Source: Mauremys mutica (lineage: Eukaryota > Chordata > Testudines > Geoemydidae). Taken from it: DNA of 64,000 bases. The stretch covers positions 29,224,965 through 29,288,964 of the forward strand of contig NC_059082.1 of the NCBI RefSeq assembly GCF_020497125.1, written 5' to 3'. Numbering within the stretch: the stretch's first letter is position 1; each line of letters opens with the position of its first letter. The position numbers and the translations under genes were made by a program. Of the stretch, positions 1 to 11,376 are shown piece by piece. The notes under the pieces are model-generated. The model was given only the letters and a program-made list of their open reading frames with translations. It had not been told where the DNA came from and did not search any database.

Positions 1-334
1 GTTTTAAACACCCCTGCTGTTTGACCTTGATGTCACTTTCACTTTTGTGGTTGGCTTCATTTTCAAACCTTTAATGGTGCAATGTTTGCACTTTGAACAC
101 TGCCTGAGTTTGCATTAAAAAACAAACACCTGCAAATTTTTTCTTCAAAAAGAGTAGTCACTTAAAATAACCCCAAACACATGAACAAAAATCAGTTTAC
201 ACAACTTAAATTTGGTGCCAATCCTAAAAGGATATAATCAACTTAAATCATACTTCTGTCTAAAAATGAGTTGCCTGCTGTTCATTAAAGTTAACACCTA
301 AGTTTACTATAACTAAAAAAGACTGTAGGAAAAA

Positions 335-505
335 TAAATCAAAGAACTATAAATAATAATAATAATAATACCTAATTCTAATATAATGCTTTTCATCAAG
401 AGATCTCAGAGAAGGTCAGTATCATTATTCTTAATTTACAGATGAGGAAACTCAGGCACACAACACTGTAGTGTCTTGCCCAAGGTCACTCAGCAACCCA
501 AAGAC
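335..505 (-). repeat. MIR-like CORE-SINE remnant
   Basis: The stretch around 437-490 (TTTACAGATGAGGAAACTCA, then CTTGCCCAAGGTCAC) matches the reverse complement of the conserved core and tail of ancient MIR-type SINEs. The 5' part near 380-410 resembles related amniote repeats. An ATA/AAT microsatellite at 348-371 adjoins it. Confidence 0.7.
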
Positions 506-519
506 TAATGAGCAACTAA

Positions 520-659
520 GGCTTTGGCTACACTTGCACTTCAAAGCGCTAGGGCTTTGACCACACTGGCGCTTTGCAGCGCCGCAATTTGCAGCGCTGG
601 AGAGGGTGTGTTTTCACATCCTGCTGCAGCGCTGCAAATTTGCAAGTGTAGCCAAGGCC
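520..659. mobile_element. Harbinger MITE, 140 bp
   Basis: The ends are inverted: GGCTTTGGCTACACTTGCA on the left and the complement of GGCCTTGGCTACACTTGCA on the right. They are flanked by a TAA/TAA target duplication (517-519 and 660-662). The subterminal CAGCGCTG motifs match the autonomous Harbinger at 8959-13005, which probably could mobilise this family. It has no coding capacity. Confidence 0.9.
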
Positions 660-3600
660 TAATATTGCAGTAAATTAGGATAGTATCTGGGTTTAAGTAC
701 ATCAAGTGTTGCTTGTTGAACAAATTTCAAGACACAACAATATTAAATTAGTAATTCACTGTAGTGAATACATTAATGTTGTTTTAGATGGCTGATTTTG
801 GTGATGTTTGGGATTATCTTTTAAAGATTGGGCGAGTGTTTTCTGCTGAATTCTGGGGTTGCTTTTTCTTTGTGCCGTTTTTTTTTCTTGGACTATGCCC
901 CATCCCCATTCCAGCATGATGACACATAGGCAAACCCCATCCACACAGTGTGATCGTGCAACAGGATGACTCAAAGGTGCAAATCCCATCCCTATGCTCA
1001 GCCTGATGACAAATTACCCCCCCTACCCCACTGCTCTTGCTCCTCATCCCCTTGCTATTTCGAGTAGCTTTTTTAGATCAGTTATGCTTGTTTCTTTGAA
1101 ATTTTCTGGCCATTATCAATCTGATCTGAAGGAAGGAGCCTTGTGCAGAAACTTAGGATAATATATTGGTGTGGAATCCCAGCATCCTCTTTGCTGTGGA
1201 GCTTTGGGCTGGAGCTTTTCAGTTGCCCATGAATGCTGGTGGTGTAGTGATAGCAGCATGTCTTTGAGATTGGCCTTTATCTGGTAGTTTTAGTCCTCTA
1301 GCTATTAGAGATGTGGCAATTTCCAAGCCCTCTTGGTTCTAAGTGCATGAGGAGGCAAAGAGGGATCATTGAGATAAGTTAGGAGAAGAATGATAGTGAG
1401 AAAATAAATTGTAGGTAAGGAAATAGAGAATGGAATGCAGAGAAGGAGAAAGAAGATAAAGGGGAAACAATATATTCCAAAGAGGAAAAGTGAAACTGTC
1501 ATGGGAAAGAAAAGTGGAGTGAAGCTGGTAAGAGAAAGGAGATGTAAGAAGAACAAGACAGATGATGTAAGCATAAAATATATAAAACAAAGTAAATAAA
1601 CAATATGTTGCAATCTAATATAAAAATACTCACCTGCTTTATTTGTGTGGATGGGCCTGGGATGGGTGTACGAGCCTGGTGACACATCTATTTTTCATTG
1701 TGACAAGTAGGTTTAATCAGTGAGCTAGTGGATGTTGGGTATTTTTTTTTAAACCTTATTTGTAGTCCTTATCAGTATATCACTTCCTTTTTTGTGGTGG
1801 GATGGGGAAGAAGGAAGTGTAGAGGGTGGGGGCAGGGGTGGGAGATGTATTGGCTTTGTTTTAACACCCTCCAAGTAAAATTATATTCCTTAATATCTTT
1901 TTTTTTTTGGCTTGAAAAGATTGCAGTGGGTCAGTAAGTTTGGCCTCTCCTGCTCTAGAAGGCTGTACTTTTGGGAAGACAATTGATATGAAATCCTTAA
2001 GTTGGATTGTGTGTGAGAGAGACTAAAAAGCCACTTAAAATCCTTCTGCAAGTCCTTAAACGCTTTCATAGATGTCTATAATTTTTTCCGTTGCCTTATG
2101 TTTGCTTGTACAGACAGTAGTATACCAAGTGTTTGGCATAAAAGTCTAACTTTAACTAGCCTCGTCAGAATTCCATTCCTGCAACTCAATATTTTAAATT
2201 TGTATTTTTTTTTTCAGCTTGATTCTGATCCTGCAATCTTAATTAACAGTAACCTTTAAATGCAAACCAGGGTATTAAACTTATTAATACTATCCTATGC
2301 TCAAGACTTACTCATATGAATAGTGATTGCAGAATAACTGATTACACCAGATACCTGAGAGTTTCTGTCATGGTAATTGAAGATGTGAGTTGCCTGAGTT
2401 TGAGGTGCTGTTTCAGCTAACCCATATTCAGATTTTGATGAAATTAGCCATCCAAGAAGATCAGGTTACACAGTCTAATACATGCCATGTTTCAGATGAA
2501 ATCTTCTAATCCATGTTCCTAATTTCATGTTTAGTTCGTTTCTGGCAAGAATTAATGTTAAGAGGAATGTTGAGTTGAAACTTGGTGCATGTTCTTTGAA
2601 GAAATTTGTTGTGCTGGCAGTTTGGGATATGCAAAGTTAGAGATGGTTTATTTGAAATGAACCAATACTAACTTAAAAAAACCCAACAACCCTTTTTGTA
2701 TCCTTCATTATCTAAAATCAGTCAATGCTTCTTTTTATCTTAAAAAAAAAAGTGTTAACAATAGTAAGAAGCTAGTGTTGCTGAGATCACTCTTGTGTTG
2801 TAGAATGAGCTGTGCTGTTTTCTCCCTAGACATCTGAGTTTCTTTTATCAACTTGATTAGTGATAATGCTAGGACTGTTTGCTTTGTGTATGTTTGGTTT
2901 TTTTAGTCTGTAAATTTACTTTGTCAACCAAACTATTTAAGGTTTACATCTTGCCCTTCAAAAGCTTGCATTGTCAATTTTTATAATCAAATGGTTAAAA
3001 ATAGTTATAGAAAGCTAATTTGGTCTAAAGGCATTTCTTGACCTAGCATTTGCGCATGTTACTAAGATGTTAGCTTAAATGCCAACAGATGAGAGGTTGT
3101 TTTTATTTTTTAAATTTCCATGGTGCGGATTTTGTTGGACTAGACTTTTGATTATGGCAACAAAAGTAATGTTTCCAGAGAACATTAAAACATGTTGCTA
3201 ATGACCATTTTAAGAAGAAAACTCCATTTGAAACAGCCAACCAAAGGAATGTTTTAAACAACAAATTCCTCCCTCTGCTAGTTTTCCAGATGCTAAAATG
3301 ATCAGTTCTATCAGAAATGAAAGAGAGGGTACTCTGCCGGGGTCGGAAATCCATATAATGTAGAGGCTCATATTCCCTTTGTTTCTCACTATCCTCTTAC
3401 TAATAAATTTGTCATTCAGACACTATTAGAGTTTTACAGACCCGTGAATTTGAAATCTATTTTAATCAAGTTAATAATGTCAAGTATTAACATACCATCT
3501 ATCTCAAACCCTGTTTGATTTTTTTTTTTAAATTTAGTTTTAGAAATACTTAACTTGCCCTTTATGTACAGAACATTCTGCATTATCGGTAAGTGGTGAA

Positions 3601-4055
3601 ATCAGTGGTATAATGGAATAGTAATAACGAGTTCCAGAAGTACTGATTTTTCTAAAGTTCTTCTTATAAAAAACAGATTGTTCTCGGCGATTATATTACA
3701 TGCAAAAACTCTTAACAATAGCACTATTCCCCAATATGTCTGAGGCATAAATGCCTATTAACCTGAAAGGAATATTGATATGCAGTGAAGTTGATGGATT
3801 TAATCCAAAAGAATAATGAAGTACTTAACATAATATATGTAACTTGATAAGTGTTCAGGTTAAAAAAAAAAACTTAATTCCTGTTTCAATGAGAAATGTT
3901 TTTATTTGAGCTTCAATGTCATCTTAAATTGCAAGGAGATCTTCCAATAACATCAGATTCTTGTTGAAATTGCATTAACTTACAGTGCACCAATAAAAAT
4001 AATATTTTAACTTTGAGATTGTGAATTTTTTTTTTCATGTTCTAGTAAACTATAA
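660..4055. other. Intronic sequence without recognised gene
   Basis: AT-rich sequence with only short chance ORFs. A purine-rich run at 1370-1600 gives a hydrophobic antisense frame by composition alone. Weak old-repeat wording occurs near 2220-2350 (CCTGCAA and ACTCATATGAATAG phrases common in amniote repeats), which I cannot classify. Confidence 0.6.
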
Positions 4056-4252
4056 TACTTAAGAGACCATGTGGGTGAGGGAATATCTTTTATTGGACCA
4101 ACTTCTGTTAGAGAAAGAGACAAGCTCTTCTTCTGTGTAAACTAGAAGACTTGTCTTTTTCACCAATAGAAATTGGTCCAATAAAAGATATTGCCTCACC
4201 CACCTTGTTTCTCTAATATCCTGGGACCAGCATGGCTACAACAACACATCAA
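4056..4252. mobile_element. Penelope-like element fragment, palindromic
   Basis: Two arms face each other: GTGGGTGAGGGAATATCTTT with TATTGGACCAACTTCTGTT (4070-4110), and TTGGTCCAATAAAAGATATT with GCCTCACCCACC (4173-4204). Between them are degenerate copies of a segment which, in the intact turtle family as I remember it, carries a CTGANGA...GAAA hammerhead-type core. The tail reads CTGGGACCAGCATGGCTACA. Tail-to-tail inverted copies are typical of Penelope-like retroelements. The family assignment is from memory of the consensus. Confidence 0.6.
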
Positions 4253-5790
4253 ACATACTAAGGCATTCTTATTTCTTTTTATCAGTGTTGCTGTTGTCCT
4301 AGTTTGTCTATAATGTTGGTAACACAGGATTTACTGGAAGTGTTTTCTAAAAATAGTTCTTAGTAACATTGACCTTTTTATAAAGCAACTGATCATGAGA
4401 CATGGTAACTTTCACAACAAAACATATGTATTTGCTATGCAATAGGAAGAAACATTGGAATAGTGAAGTTGTTTTTCCAAGATGGGATTTTGTGTTTATG
4501 GAAAGTGGAATCTGTACTTCTGATATAGTAGAAAAACTCCCTCAAATTATTCATTGAACTTAGATTTTACTAAAAGAAACTGATATGTTGAAATGCAGGT
4601 GAGAGGATGTGTACAGTAACTTAGAATTTCTGGACCAAATTCAGTAAGTCATATGCATCAGGGCTCGATATGACCATTTTTATGTCTACCATGTTTCTAA
4701 GGATTTTGGAATTACCCTTTTAAACCACTGTGTGTTCTGGATTGACTCATCTTAAAACATAATCCCAACCCATTTGTTCATATATCTACAGTAGATTTTG
4801 TATGGTCAAGCACTAATAGGTACCAAGACCATAAATCATACTAGCTAGGAGTATGATGAGGTTCTTATTCAGACTGATGTTTGGCAATAAGACAAGGCAC
4901 CATATTTTTTTAAAAACTGATAAATGTTTCAAGTAGCTTTTAAATAATGGTTTGTCTCAGAGACTGTTAAAGGTTGTCTATTTGAATTATACCTGGATTA
5001 AATTTTGTGGGGGGAAATTCTGAAATGCTTCTTCCTGGTTACTCCATTATGTTTACTCTCATTCCCCCTCCCCCTTTTTGTTGTTGTTGGGGAGATGAAA
5101 GAAAACTTGAGTGGTGGTCTAGAACAGAGATGGCAGGAAGTAGTTTAGTTGTGTGAAGTAAGCAGGCAGTGAACTTCTGTGCAACAAATTGAATAAGATG
5201 AACAAGAATGGTTTGTACGTGATGAGGCACAACTACAGATGTTTGTTCCTGAGCCTTCCAGTGGGGTTGACATTGAAAATATCATGTATGCAAGAGCAGA
5301 GAAGCAGCCACTGCATTGAAATAATTTGTAAAGAGTCAAATCCTGATGCAGGATGGATTTTTTTTTTAAATCTTGTGCCTTCACATTTGAGTTTAGGATT
5401 AATACTATTCCTGGATGCTTTCAGTTTTCTTGGCAAGATTTGGAGTGGTGTTAATTGACTTGCTTTGCTGTTAACATATTAGATTAGCTAGGTGTGTGAT
5501 CTTTTCCCTGTTTTCATTCCTGGTTTGCAGGAAGGGCCATGATTTCAAGCAGAACCTGAAGTTTAGTATGGGTCACCAAATATTGCTCGGCTTATGGTGT
5601 TTTTTTTTCTAAAATGAATGAGTTTAAATAGTTTAGGATTTGATCTCTTCTACCCTCTACTCCCCCATGAATTCCAAACTAATTAGCCTTCAATAAAAAT
5701 CCATTTTTAAACAGTAGAATTTGAAACCTTAGATCTAAGTACACTCTCAAATCTTATCTATTCTTGATCATTTAAATACTCTATATTAAA
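4253..5790. other. Intronic sequence without recognised gene
   Basis: AT-rich unique-looking sequence. The overlapping short frames at 5039-5458 on both strands have no recognisable motif. I saw no repeat ends. Confidence 0.6.
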
Positions 5791-5973
5791 TACACCTCTA
5801 CCCTGATATAACATGAATTCGGATATAACACGGTAAAGCAGTGCTCTGGGGGGGGGGGCGCTGTTCACTCCAGCGGGTCAAAGCAAGTTCGATATAACGC
5901 GGTTTCACCTATAACGCAGTAAGATATTTTTTTTTGGCTCCTGAGGACAGCATTGTATTGGGGTAGAGGTGTA
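5791..5973. mobile_element. Tc1/mariner-type MITE (copy 1)
   Basis: Begins TACACCTCTACCCTGATATA and ends GGGTAGAGGTGTA, giving inverted termini (CACCTCTACCC) inside a TA/TA duplication, the signature of Tc1/mariner insertions. Internal TATAACGCGGTTTCACCTAT phrases recur in reverse in the copy at 14612-14803. No ORF. Confidence 0.85.
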
Positions 5974-6921
5974 TTACTATTTTAAAAATAGCTTGTATGC
6001 TGTACAAATTGAATTCAGAATAGTCACAGCTGGTTTTTGTCCTCCCTTTGATAGCTGATACATACATAGTAGATTTAGGAAATATGAAAAAATCTAATTG
6101 TTGCTCATCAAAAATTGATTTTAGATAAATAAAACCTCATTGTCTAGCCTCCATCTATTCATACACCTTTTATGTTGCTCTGAAGTGATAAGCCAAAGCA
6201 ACTTGGAAATTAATGGAATGCTGAAGACATCTGATCTTTTAGGTCAGTATGAGCACTCCTATAATGCAGAGATAGCTATTACACTGTAATAAGGTGCTGC
6301 CCATCACATGCTGATTAACTTGTAGAAAGCTACAAGACTGCTCTTCTTAAAAAAGCTGTTGCTGGCTGATGAGTGCATAAGCTTCTGACTGTAAACAAAG
6401 TTTGCTCTGATATTAGGTGTTTTCCACAAGAACCACTTCCTCCCCATCTTGGGACTGTCTCCTTCAAATTGTGTGCCAGTCATTAATTCCCATTTTATTT
6501 TTAAAGTACAAAATACAGCTGATAGCTTAATTTTTAAGCTATCCCTTGGAGATGGGTAGCTACTACAAATAGTCTCAGCAGATGGAAGTAATGGGTTTGT
6601 GAGAGAATGAAAAGAAAATGGTCATTTATGTAAGGCAGGTGAAACTTGAAAGGGAAATAACTTCACTGTATATAGCACATCATGTAAAAAAATTTGGGAA
6701 AAGATGGCTCTCTGCCTGGATCATGTGCCAAAGAAGAGGAAATACCTGACAACTGTCAAGAATGTGCTCAGTCAAGTTTGTCCACTAAATACATGAATTT
6801 TAATAAGTGTTTCAATATTGTCAGCTATCATGCTAATAAACTCTTGAACAAACGTAGGAGGAAATAATGGGGCTAGGAAACTAAATTAGCTGAACCTTTA
6901 ACCAAGGAAACTGAGATGATC
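5974..6921. other. Intronic sequence without recognised gene
   Basis: AT-rich sequence between two transposon fragments. I recognise nothing in it. Confidence 0.6.
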
Positions 6922-7075
6922 TAATGCAGTGTTTCCCAAACTTGGGATGCTGCTGCTGCTTGGGACGCTGCTTGGGACGCTGCCAGGTCGGTTTGTGTAC
7001 CTGCCGCATCCGCAGGTCTGGCCGATCGTGGCTCCCGCTGGCAGCGGTTCATTGCTCCAGGCCAAGACCTGAGGA
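6922..7075 (+). mobile_element. hAT-type element, 5' fragment
   Basis: Starts with the Charlie-like terminus GCAGTGTTTCCCAAACTTGG. It continues with a GC-rich segment (CTGCCGCATCCGCAGGTCTG, GGCCGATCGTGGCTCCCGCT) that I recognise from turtle hAT repeats. A short duplication (CTTGGGACGCTG twice) is visible. No right terminus is seen, so it is truncated. Confidence 0.6.
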
Positions 7076-8805
7076 TAGTTTTGTGAAATGTGTGGTTATT
7101 TGTATCATTAGCACTCTTTATTTTTTTAAAGTATATCTTTATTTAGGGGGCAAAAGTCAACATAAAAGGGAAATACGGTAACACCAAAGTTCAAATATGT
7201 GGTGCCATTTTTTAATCTTGAGCTAATAGTGAACTTCTAGGACTGAGCAGCTGGTATATTTAAATTTTTTTTGTTTTTTTTTGCTGTTTGGCTAAGATCA
7301 CTACAATGAATGCTAGCATGCAGATTTAATCTTGTGAAGGAATGTGGATGCAGACTTCCCAGCTGCAGCAGGTGCAGTAAAGAGAATAGAGAATGAAGTT
7401 AAGTCATAACCAGACTATCCACTGCTGAATTAGACCCTCAATTCAAAAAAGTTACTGTATTTAATTTTTTGGGGAAAAGGATTAATGGCTGCTGTTAATA
7501 TGGGGAACACTAGGGCTAATCACTTGTTAATACACATTCAAATAAAATTATCGGGTTTTCTTTACTTCACTATCTTAATTTCCATTGAAATAATAGTTCA
7601 TATAGTCTGTTGCTAAGTTTAGAACTGATATATCATCTCTCCCTTATTCCTTAGTTTTTATTCTATTTACAATAGTAAACTACAGCAAGAATGGTATTGT
7701 CGTAAATTTTGGTTTTTTCGGTCCTGATTTTGAGGAGAGGTTTTGTTGTTTTTTTTCTTTTTTTTCCAAGGCAAAGTTACAAGAAAAATTTGGAATGTGG
7801 GGGAGAGGAAAGGGGAATAATTAAAATATCCCCATAAAAATGAACTGGATACAATGGTAGAAGCACTAAAACACTAAATTACTGTACTTCATATTATATA
7901 AATTTAGAGATTACATGCCTATGAAAATACAAATCTTACAGAAATCAGGTGAGCTATGAATTAATTAAATTAATGGTTTTGCTTTCCTAATAGGCAGTCC
8001 CCAGGAGGGGGTCTCAAAAGAAACTTTCTTTTAATATAAAATATGCAAAAGTGCATAGCAAACCAAAAATTGTGCCCTCTTATGATATGTAAACAATTTC
8101 AACGTTTCTAATAAATATGACTAGGATTTATGCGGTTTTATTCCTAATCTCCAGTCAGTCCTTCCAAACAACCTTTTCCTGTAGGAGACTTTCCTGAATC
8201 ACCTGTACATGGGATTGTAGAGGATGACCTGGAATGAATAAACTAGACAGTTCAAGAGATTTCATCCATAGTCTGAGGTCTGGTACACATTCAGTTCTTT
8301 CACTAGTTTAACCAAATTGGTAGAAAGCAGTTTTTGACTTTACAAGCTGTGACTACGCTAGAAGGGTTTGCAAGTGTAACTATATCAGCAAACTTTTTCT
8401 AGCATTGCATTGGTACAAAAACTGAACATAGACTAGTCCTAAAATAAATACATGCGGCAATCTAATTGCCTTTAGCCTTTACATTTGAGAAACATTGTTT
8501 CACCTTTTGGTGGTAACATTCCTTCTTTGTCTCATGAGAAGAGGAAATCATTGTGGGGGGAGGGAGGTTTGTGTTCCGTTAAATCCCCATTTCCCTTATT
8601 GTGGTGATTCACTTATGTGCAGTTATTCTCACTTTCAGAGAATCATATTTCATCCTTACCCACCACCACAAGCATTTAATAGTGAGTAGAATAAAGAGTA
8701 TTGGATGAAGTGTTAACAGCATGTGATCTAAAAACTGTAATATTTTACAGAATGATTCCAGACAGAATATAGCTGTATATTAACACTGTGCACTATCAAA
8801 GAGAC
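7076..8805. other. Intronic sequence without recognised gene
   Basis: AT-rich sequence with short homopolymer runs. I saw no repeat ends or convincing exon. Confidence 0.6.
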
Positions 8806-8958
8806 AAAGTGGGTGAGGTAATATATTTTATTGGACCAACTTCTGTTGATGAGAGAGACAAGCTTTTGAGCTACACAGAGCTTTTCCTCCAGTCTGGGGA
8901 ATGTACTTGAACAAGGTGGAACAGATTGTTTTGCATAAAGAGTTAAAACATATTGTAA

Positions 8959-8991
8959 GGGCTTGGCTACACTTACAAGTTGCAGCGCTGG
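8959..8991 (+). repeat. Harbinger left terminal inverted repeat
   Basis: 33 bases starting GGGCTTGGCTACACTTACAA and ending GCAGCGCTGG, identical to the reverse complement of 12973-13005. Further CAGCGCTG palindromes continue inward to about 9160. Confidence 0.95.
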
Positions 8992-9351
8992 TGGAGGCTT
9001 TCCAGCGCTGCAACAACACCCCGTCCACACTTGCAGGGCACAACCAGCGCTGCAACTCCCTGGTTGCAGCGCTGGCTGAAAACCCATCCCGGCAGGGGTA
9101 TAAGGAGTGCAGCGCTGGTGATCCAGCGCTGCCCAGCAGGTGTGGACACTCACCAGCGCTTTACCTGTCCTCCAGGGAATAAGTAGTTATCCCAGAATTC
9201 CTGTTCAGCCACTCTGCACATCAGTTTGCACTCTACTGCTCTTGCCTCAGGTGACCCGCCCTGTAAATGCCCCGGGAAATTTAAAAATCTCCTTCCTGTT
9301 TGCTGCAGCCAGGTGTGGAGTGCAATCAGTTTTAATCAGTTACAGGTGACC

Positions 9352-9910
9352 ATGCCTCCACGCGGCAAACGAGCCCCAGCATGGAGCACTGGTGAATTGC
9401 AGGACCTCATCAGTGTTTGGGGTGAGGCATCTGTTCAGGCACAGCTGCGCTCGGCCGGCCGTAGGAATTACGATATCTTTGAGCAGATATCAAGGGCCAT
9501 GCTGGATCGGGGCCATGATCGGGACGCAGTACAATGCAGGGTGAAAATTAAAGAGCTGCGGAGTGCCTATTACAAAGCCCGAGAGGGGAATCGACGATCC
9601 GGAGCTGCTCCCATGACCTGCCGTTTTTACAGGGAGATGGATGAGATACTTGGGGGTGACCCCACTGCCAATCCCAGGATAACGATGGACACTTCTGAGC
9701 AGGCTGGGGGACAGGAGGAGGAGGCGGAGGAGGCGGCGGAGGCGGAGGCGTGGGGGGGGGAGGAAACCGCGAGTGAAGCTCCTGGCATGGGGGAAGAAAC
9801 CGCAGATTCCCTGGAGGCATGCAGCCAGGAGCTCTTCTCAAGCCAGGAGGAAAGCACGCAATCGCAGCAGCCAGCAGTTGCAGAAGGACAAGCAGAGGAG
9901 CGTGTTACCG
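9352..9910 (+). CDS. Harbinger Myb/SANT-like DNA-binding protein, exon 1
   Basis: The ATG at 9352 opens a protein beginning MPPRGKRAPAWSTGELQDLI. It has a Myb/SANT-like trihelix (AWS...W...D) over about residues 8-95, including the conserved QCRVKIKELRSAYYKAREGN helix, then MTCRFYREMDEILGGDP. A low-complexity acidic tract rich in E, A and G follows (about residues 120-150). The exon ends in phase 1 at a GTAAGC donor (9911). In vertebrate Harbinger elements the Myb-like partner binds the element ends and helps the transposase enter the nucleus. The CAGCGCTG clusters at both termini are plausible binding sites. The first ATG of the wider frame lies at 9226. I chose 9352 because homology begins there. 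Confidence 0.85.
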
Positions 9911-9984
9911 GTAAGCGGCTTTTATTTTCTGGGTGAAATGTTTCTGGAGAGGAGGGGGGGTTATGGATGCATGCATGCCAGCCT

Positions 9985-10287
9985 CTAGATGTGGAATAGC
10001 CCGTTGATGTGGTCTATCACGTCGCGGTAATCTGCCTCAGTTATCTCAGCAAAAGCTTCATCCAGAGCGTGGGCAATATGCCTGCGCAGGTTTATAGGCA
10101 GAGCCACTGTGTCCCTTGTCCCAGTGACGGTGACGCGTCCGCGCCACTCTTCTGCCAGTGGTGGGGGGACCATTTCTGAACACAGGCAAGCCGCATAGGG
10201 TCCCGGGCGGAATCCACATTGCTCTAAAAGAGCCCCCCGCTGTTCCCTAGTGACTCGCAGTAGGGAAACATCTTCCAGGATTAAGTC
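9985..10287 (-). CDS. Antisense exon-like ORF inside the Harbinger Myb intron
   Basis: On the minus strand a TTTTTCACAG acceptor precedes 10287. From there an open frame of about 100 codons runs to a stop at 9985, through LLRVTREQRGALLEQC, FRPGPYAACL, EEWRGRVTVTGTRD and LRRHIAHALDEAFAEITEAD. The second Harbinger copy has a clearly related minus-strand frame at 23833-23507 (LLRVTEG, CRPGQYAASLHA, YWRGKVSFQGG, RIAEYLHESFLEIS), also in the gap between Myb exons and also just after an acceptor-like CCATAG. Conservation between a young and an old copy suggests it is translated. I do not recognise a domain. It may be a third transposon protein or a terminal exon of a minus-strand transcript. The 5' exon is not identified. 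Confidence 0.55.
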   Translation of the reverse strand, partial: DLILEDVSLLRVTREQRGALLEQCGFRPGPYAACLCSEMVPPPLAEEWRGRVTVTGTRDTVALPINLRRHIAHALDEAFAEITEADYRDVIDHINGLFHI

Positions 10288-10600
10288 CTGTGAAAAATGT
10301 TGGGAGACTCTTTAGTGAAGAGATAGGGAGATAAGATCACCCCTGCATCTGCATCTTCATTTCACTCAACCCCTCTAGCACTCCAGATTACCCGAAGCAA
10401 CCAGCTCCCCTCTTACACCCAAGCCCCACTTCTCCCCATATAAGCACTGCTCACTCACCATGTCGTGGCTTCTGTAGTGTTATGCGTGTGGGTAAAAGAA
10501 TGCTTAAATAAGAACTCACTCCCTCAGTGTAACAATTCATGTCTGGAGATAGTGGATACAATGCTGCCCGTGTTAAATGTTGTCATTTCTGTTTCTACAG

Positions 10601-11125
10601 TGACCTTGACTACTGGACTGCCCAGATGTTCAACATCACAGAGGCTTCAAAATTTGAGAAAAAATCCCCGAAAGAGCAAAGAAGACATGCTGAAAACTGT
10701 TCTTAATCAGTCTGCTCGAGAGAGTAAGGACTTGAAGGATTGGCGAGAGAAAGAAAGCAGGACACGCAAGAGAAATGCAGTGGCCAAGAGGAAAACCACG
10801 GAGCGGCTGCTAAGCATCCTGGAGCGCCAAGCGGAGTCTATAGAGTCACTCGTTGCCATGCAAGCAGAGCACTACCGTGCTACTCTCCCCACCCGCCCCG
10901 TCCTTTGTGCCTTGTGCCCCAATGTCAGCTCAAACCACCTTTCCCCAGCATCCAGGTTCTTACCACCACCAGCTGCCTCCAACACCTGTACGTTCCCCAA
11001 CCAGCCCTGATACCTACCACCACCCTTACCCTCTGCATTCAACCCCCATCACCATGCAGTATATGAACCCTGAAGTGCAGGATTCATTAAACAGCAATCC
11101 AGACAGGGCATATGCAAACTTGTGA
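10601..11125 (+). CDS. Harbinger Myb-like protein, exon 2 (probable frameshift)
   Basis: A pyrimidine tract and TTCTACAG acceptor precede 10601. G from exon 1 plus TG restores codon GTG and keeps the frame. The product is a basic, probably coiled-coil region (about 10660-10860: KSKEDMLKTVLNQS, RKTTERLLSILERQ). This frame stops at 11010. However, the +1 frame from about 10870 to 11125 gives a proline/histidine-rich tail ending DRAYANL, which resembles the tail of the decayed copy at 24300-24499 (ending SLTYTQL). I infer a one-base indel near 10870-10920 in this copy. If unshifted, the protein would be about 322 residues. Confidence 0.75.
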
Positions 11126-11376
11126 CTGTACAGTTCACCAACCCACACCCCTGCCCTCTTGTGTTCATGAAATGTTGTGTGTCTGTCTGTCTGTCAAGGA
11201 AGTTTTTTTCTTTTCAATAAAACAATTCTTGGCTTTGAAAACAGTCTTTATTATAGCAGATAGTGAAAGATACCTTAGCCCAGTAAAGAAAGAGGCACTA
11301 CAAATCATATTATTATTATGGATAATAGCATAACAGTGTAAGCAGTGCAATTCACTCCCATGCAAGGCAGCAAACA

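Noticed and set aside
1305..1685. 126-codon hydrophobic antisense frame
   Set aside because: It comes from a purine-rich stretch. Phe/Leu/Ser-rich composition explains it, with no motif or splice support.
8728..9153. 141-codon minus-strand frame spanning the Harbinger left end
   Set aside because: It crosses the transposon boundary and consists of terminal repeat motifs and Penelope-like flank.
9548..9857. Antisense frames opposite Myb exon 1
   Set aside because: They mirror the low-complexity acidic tract of the Myb-like protein.
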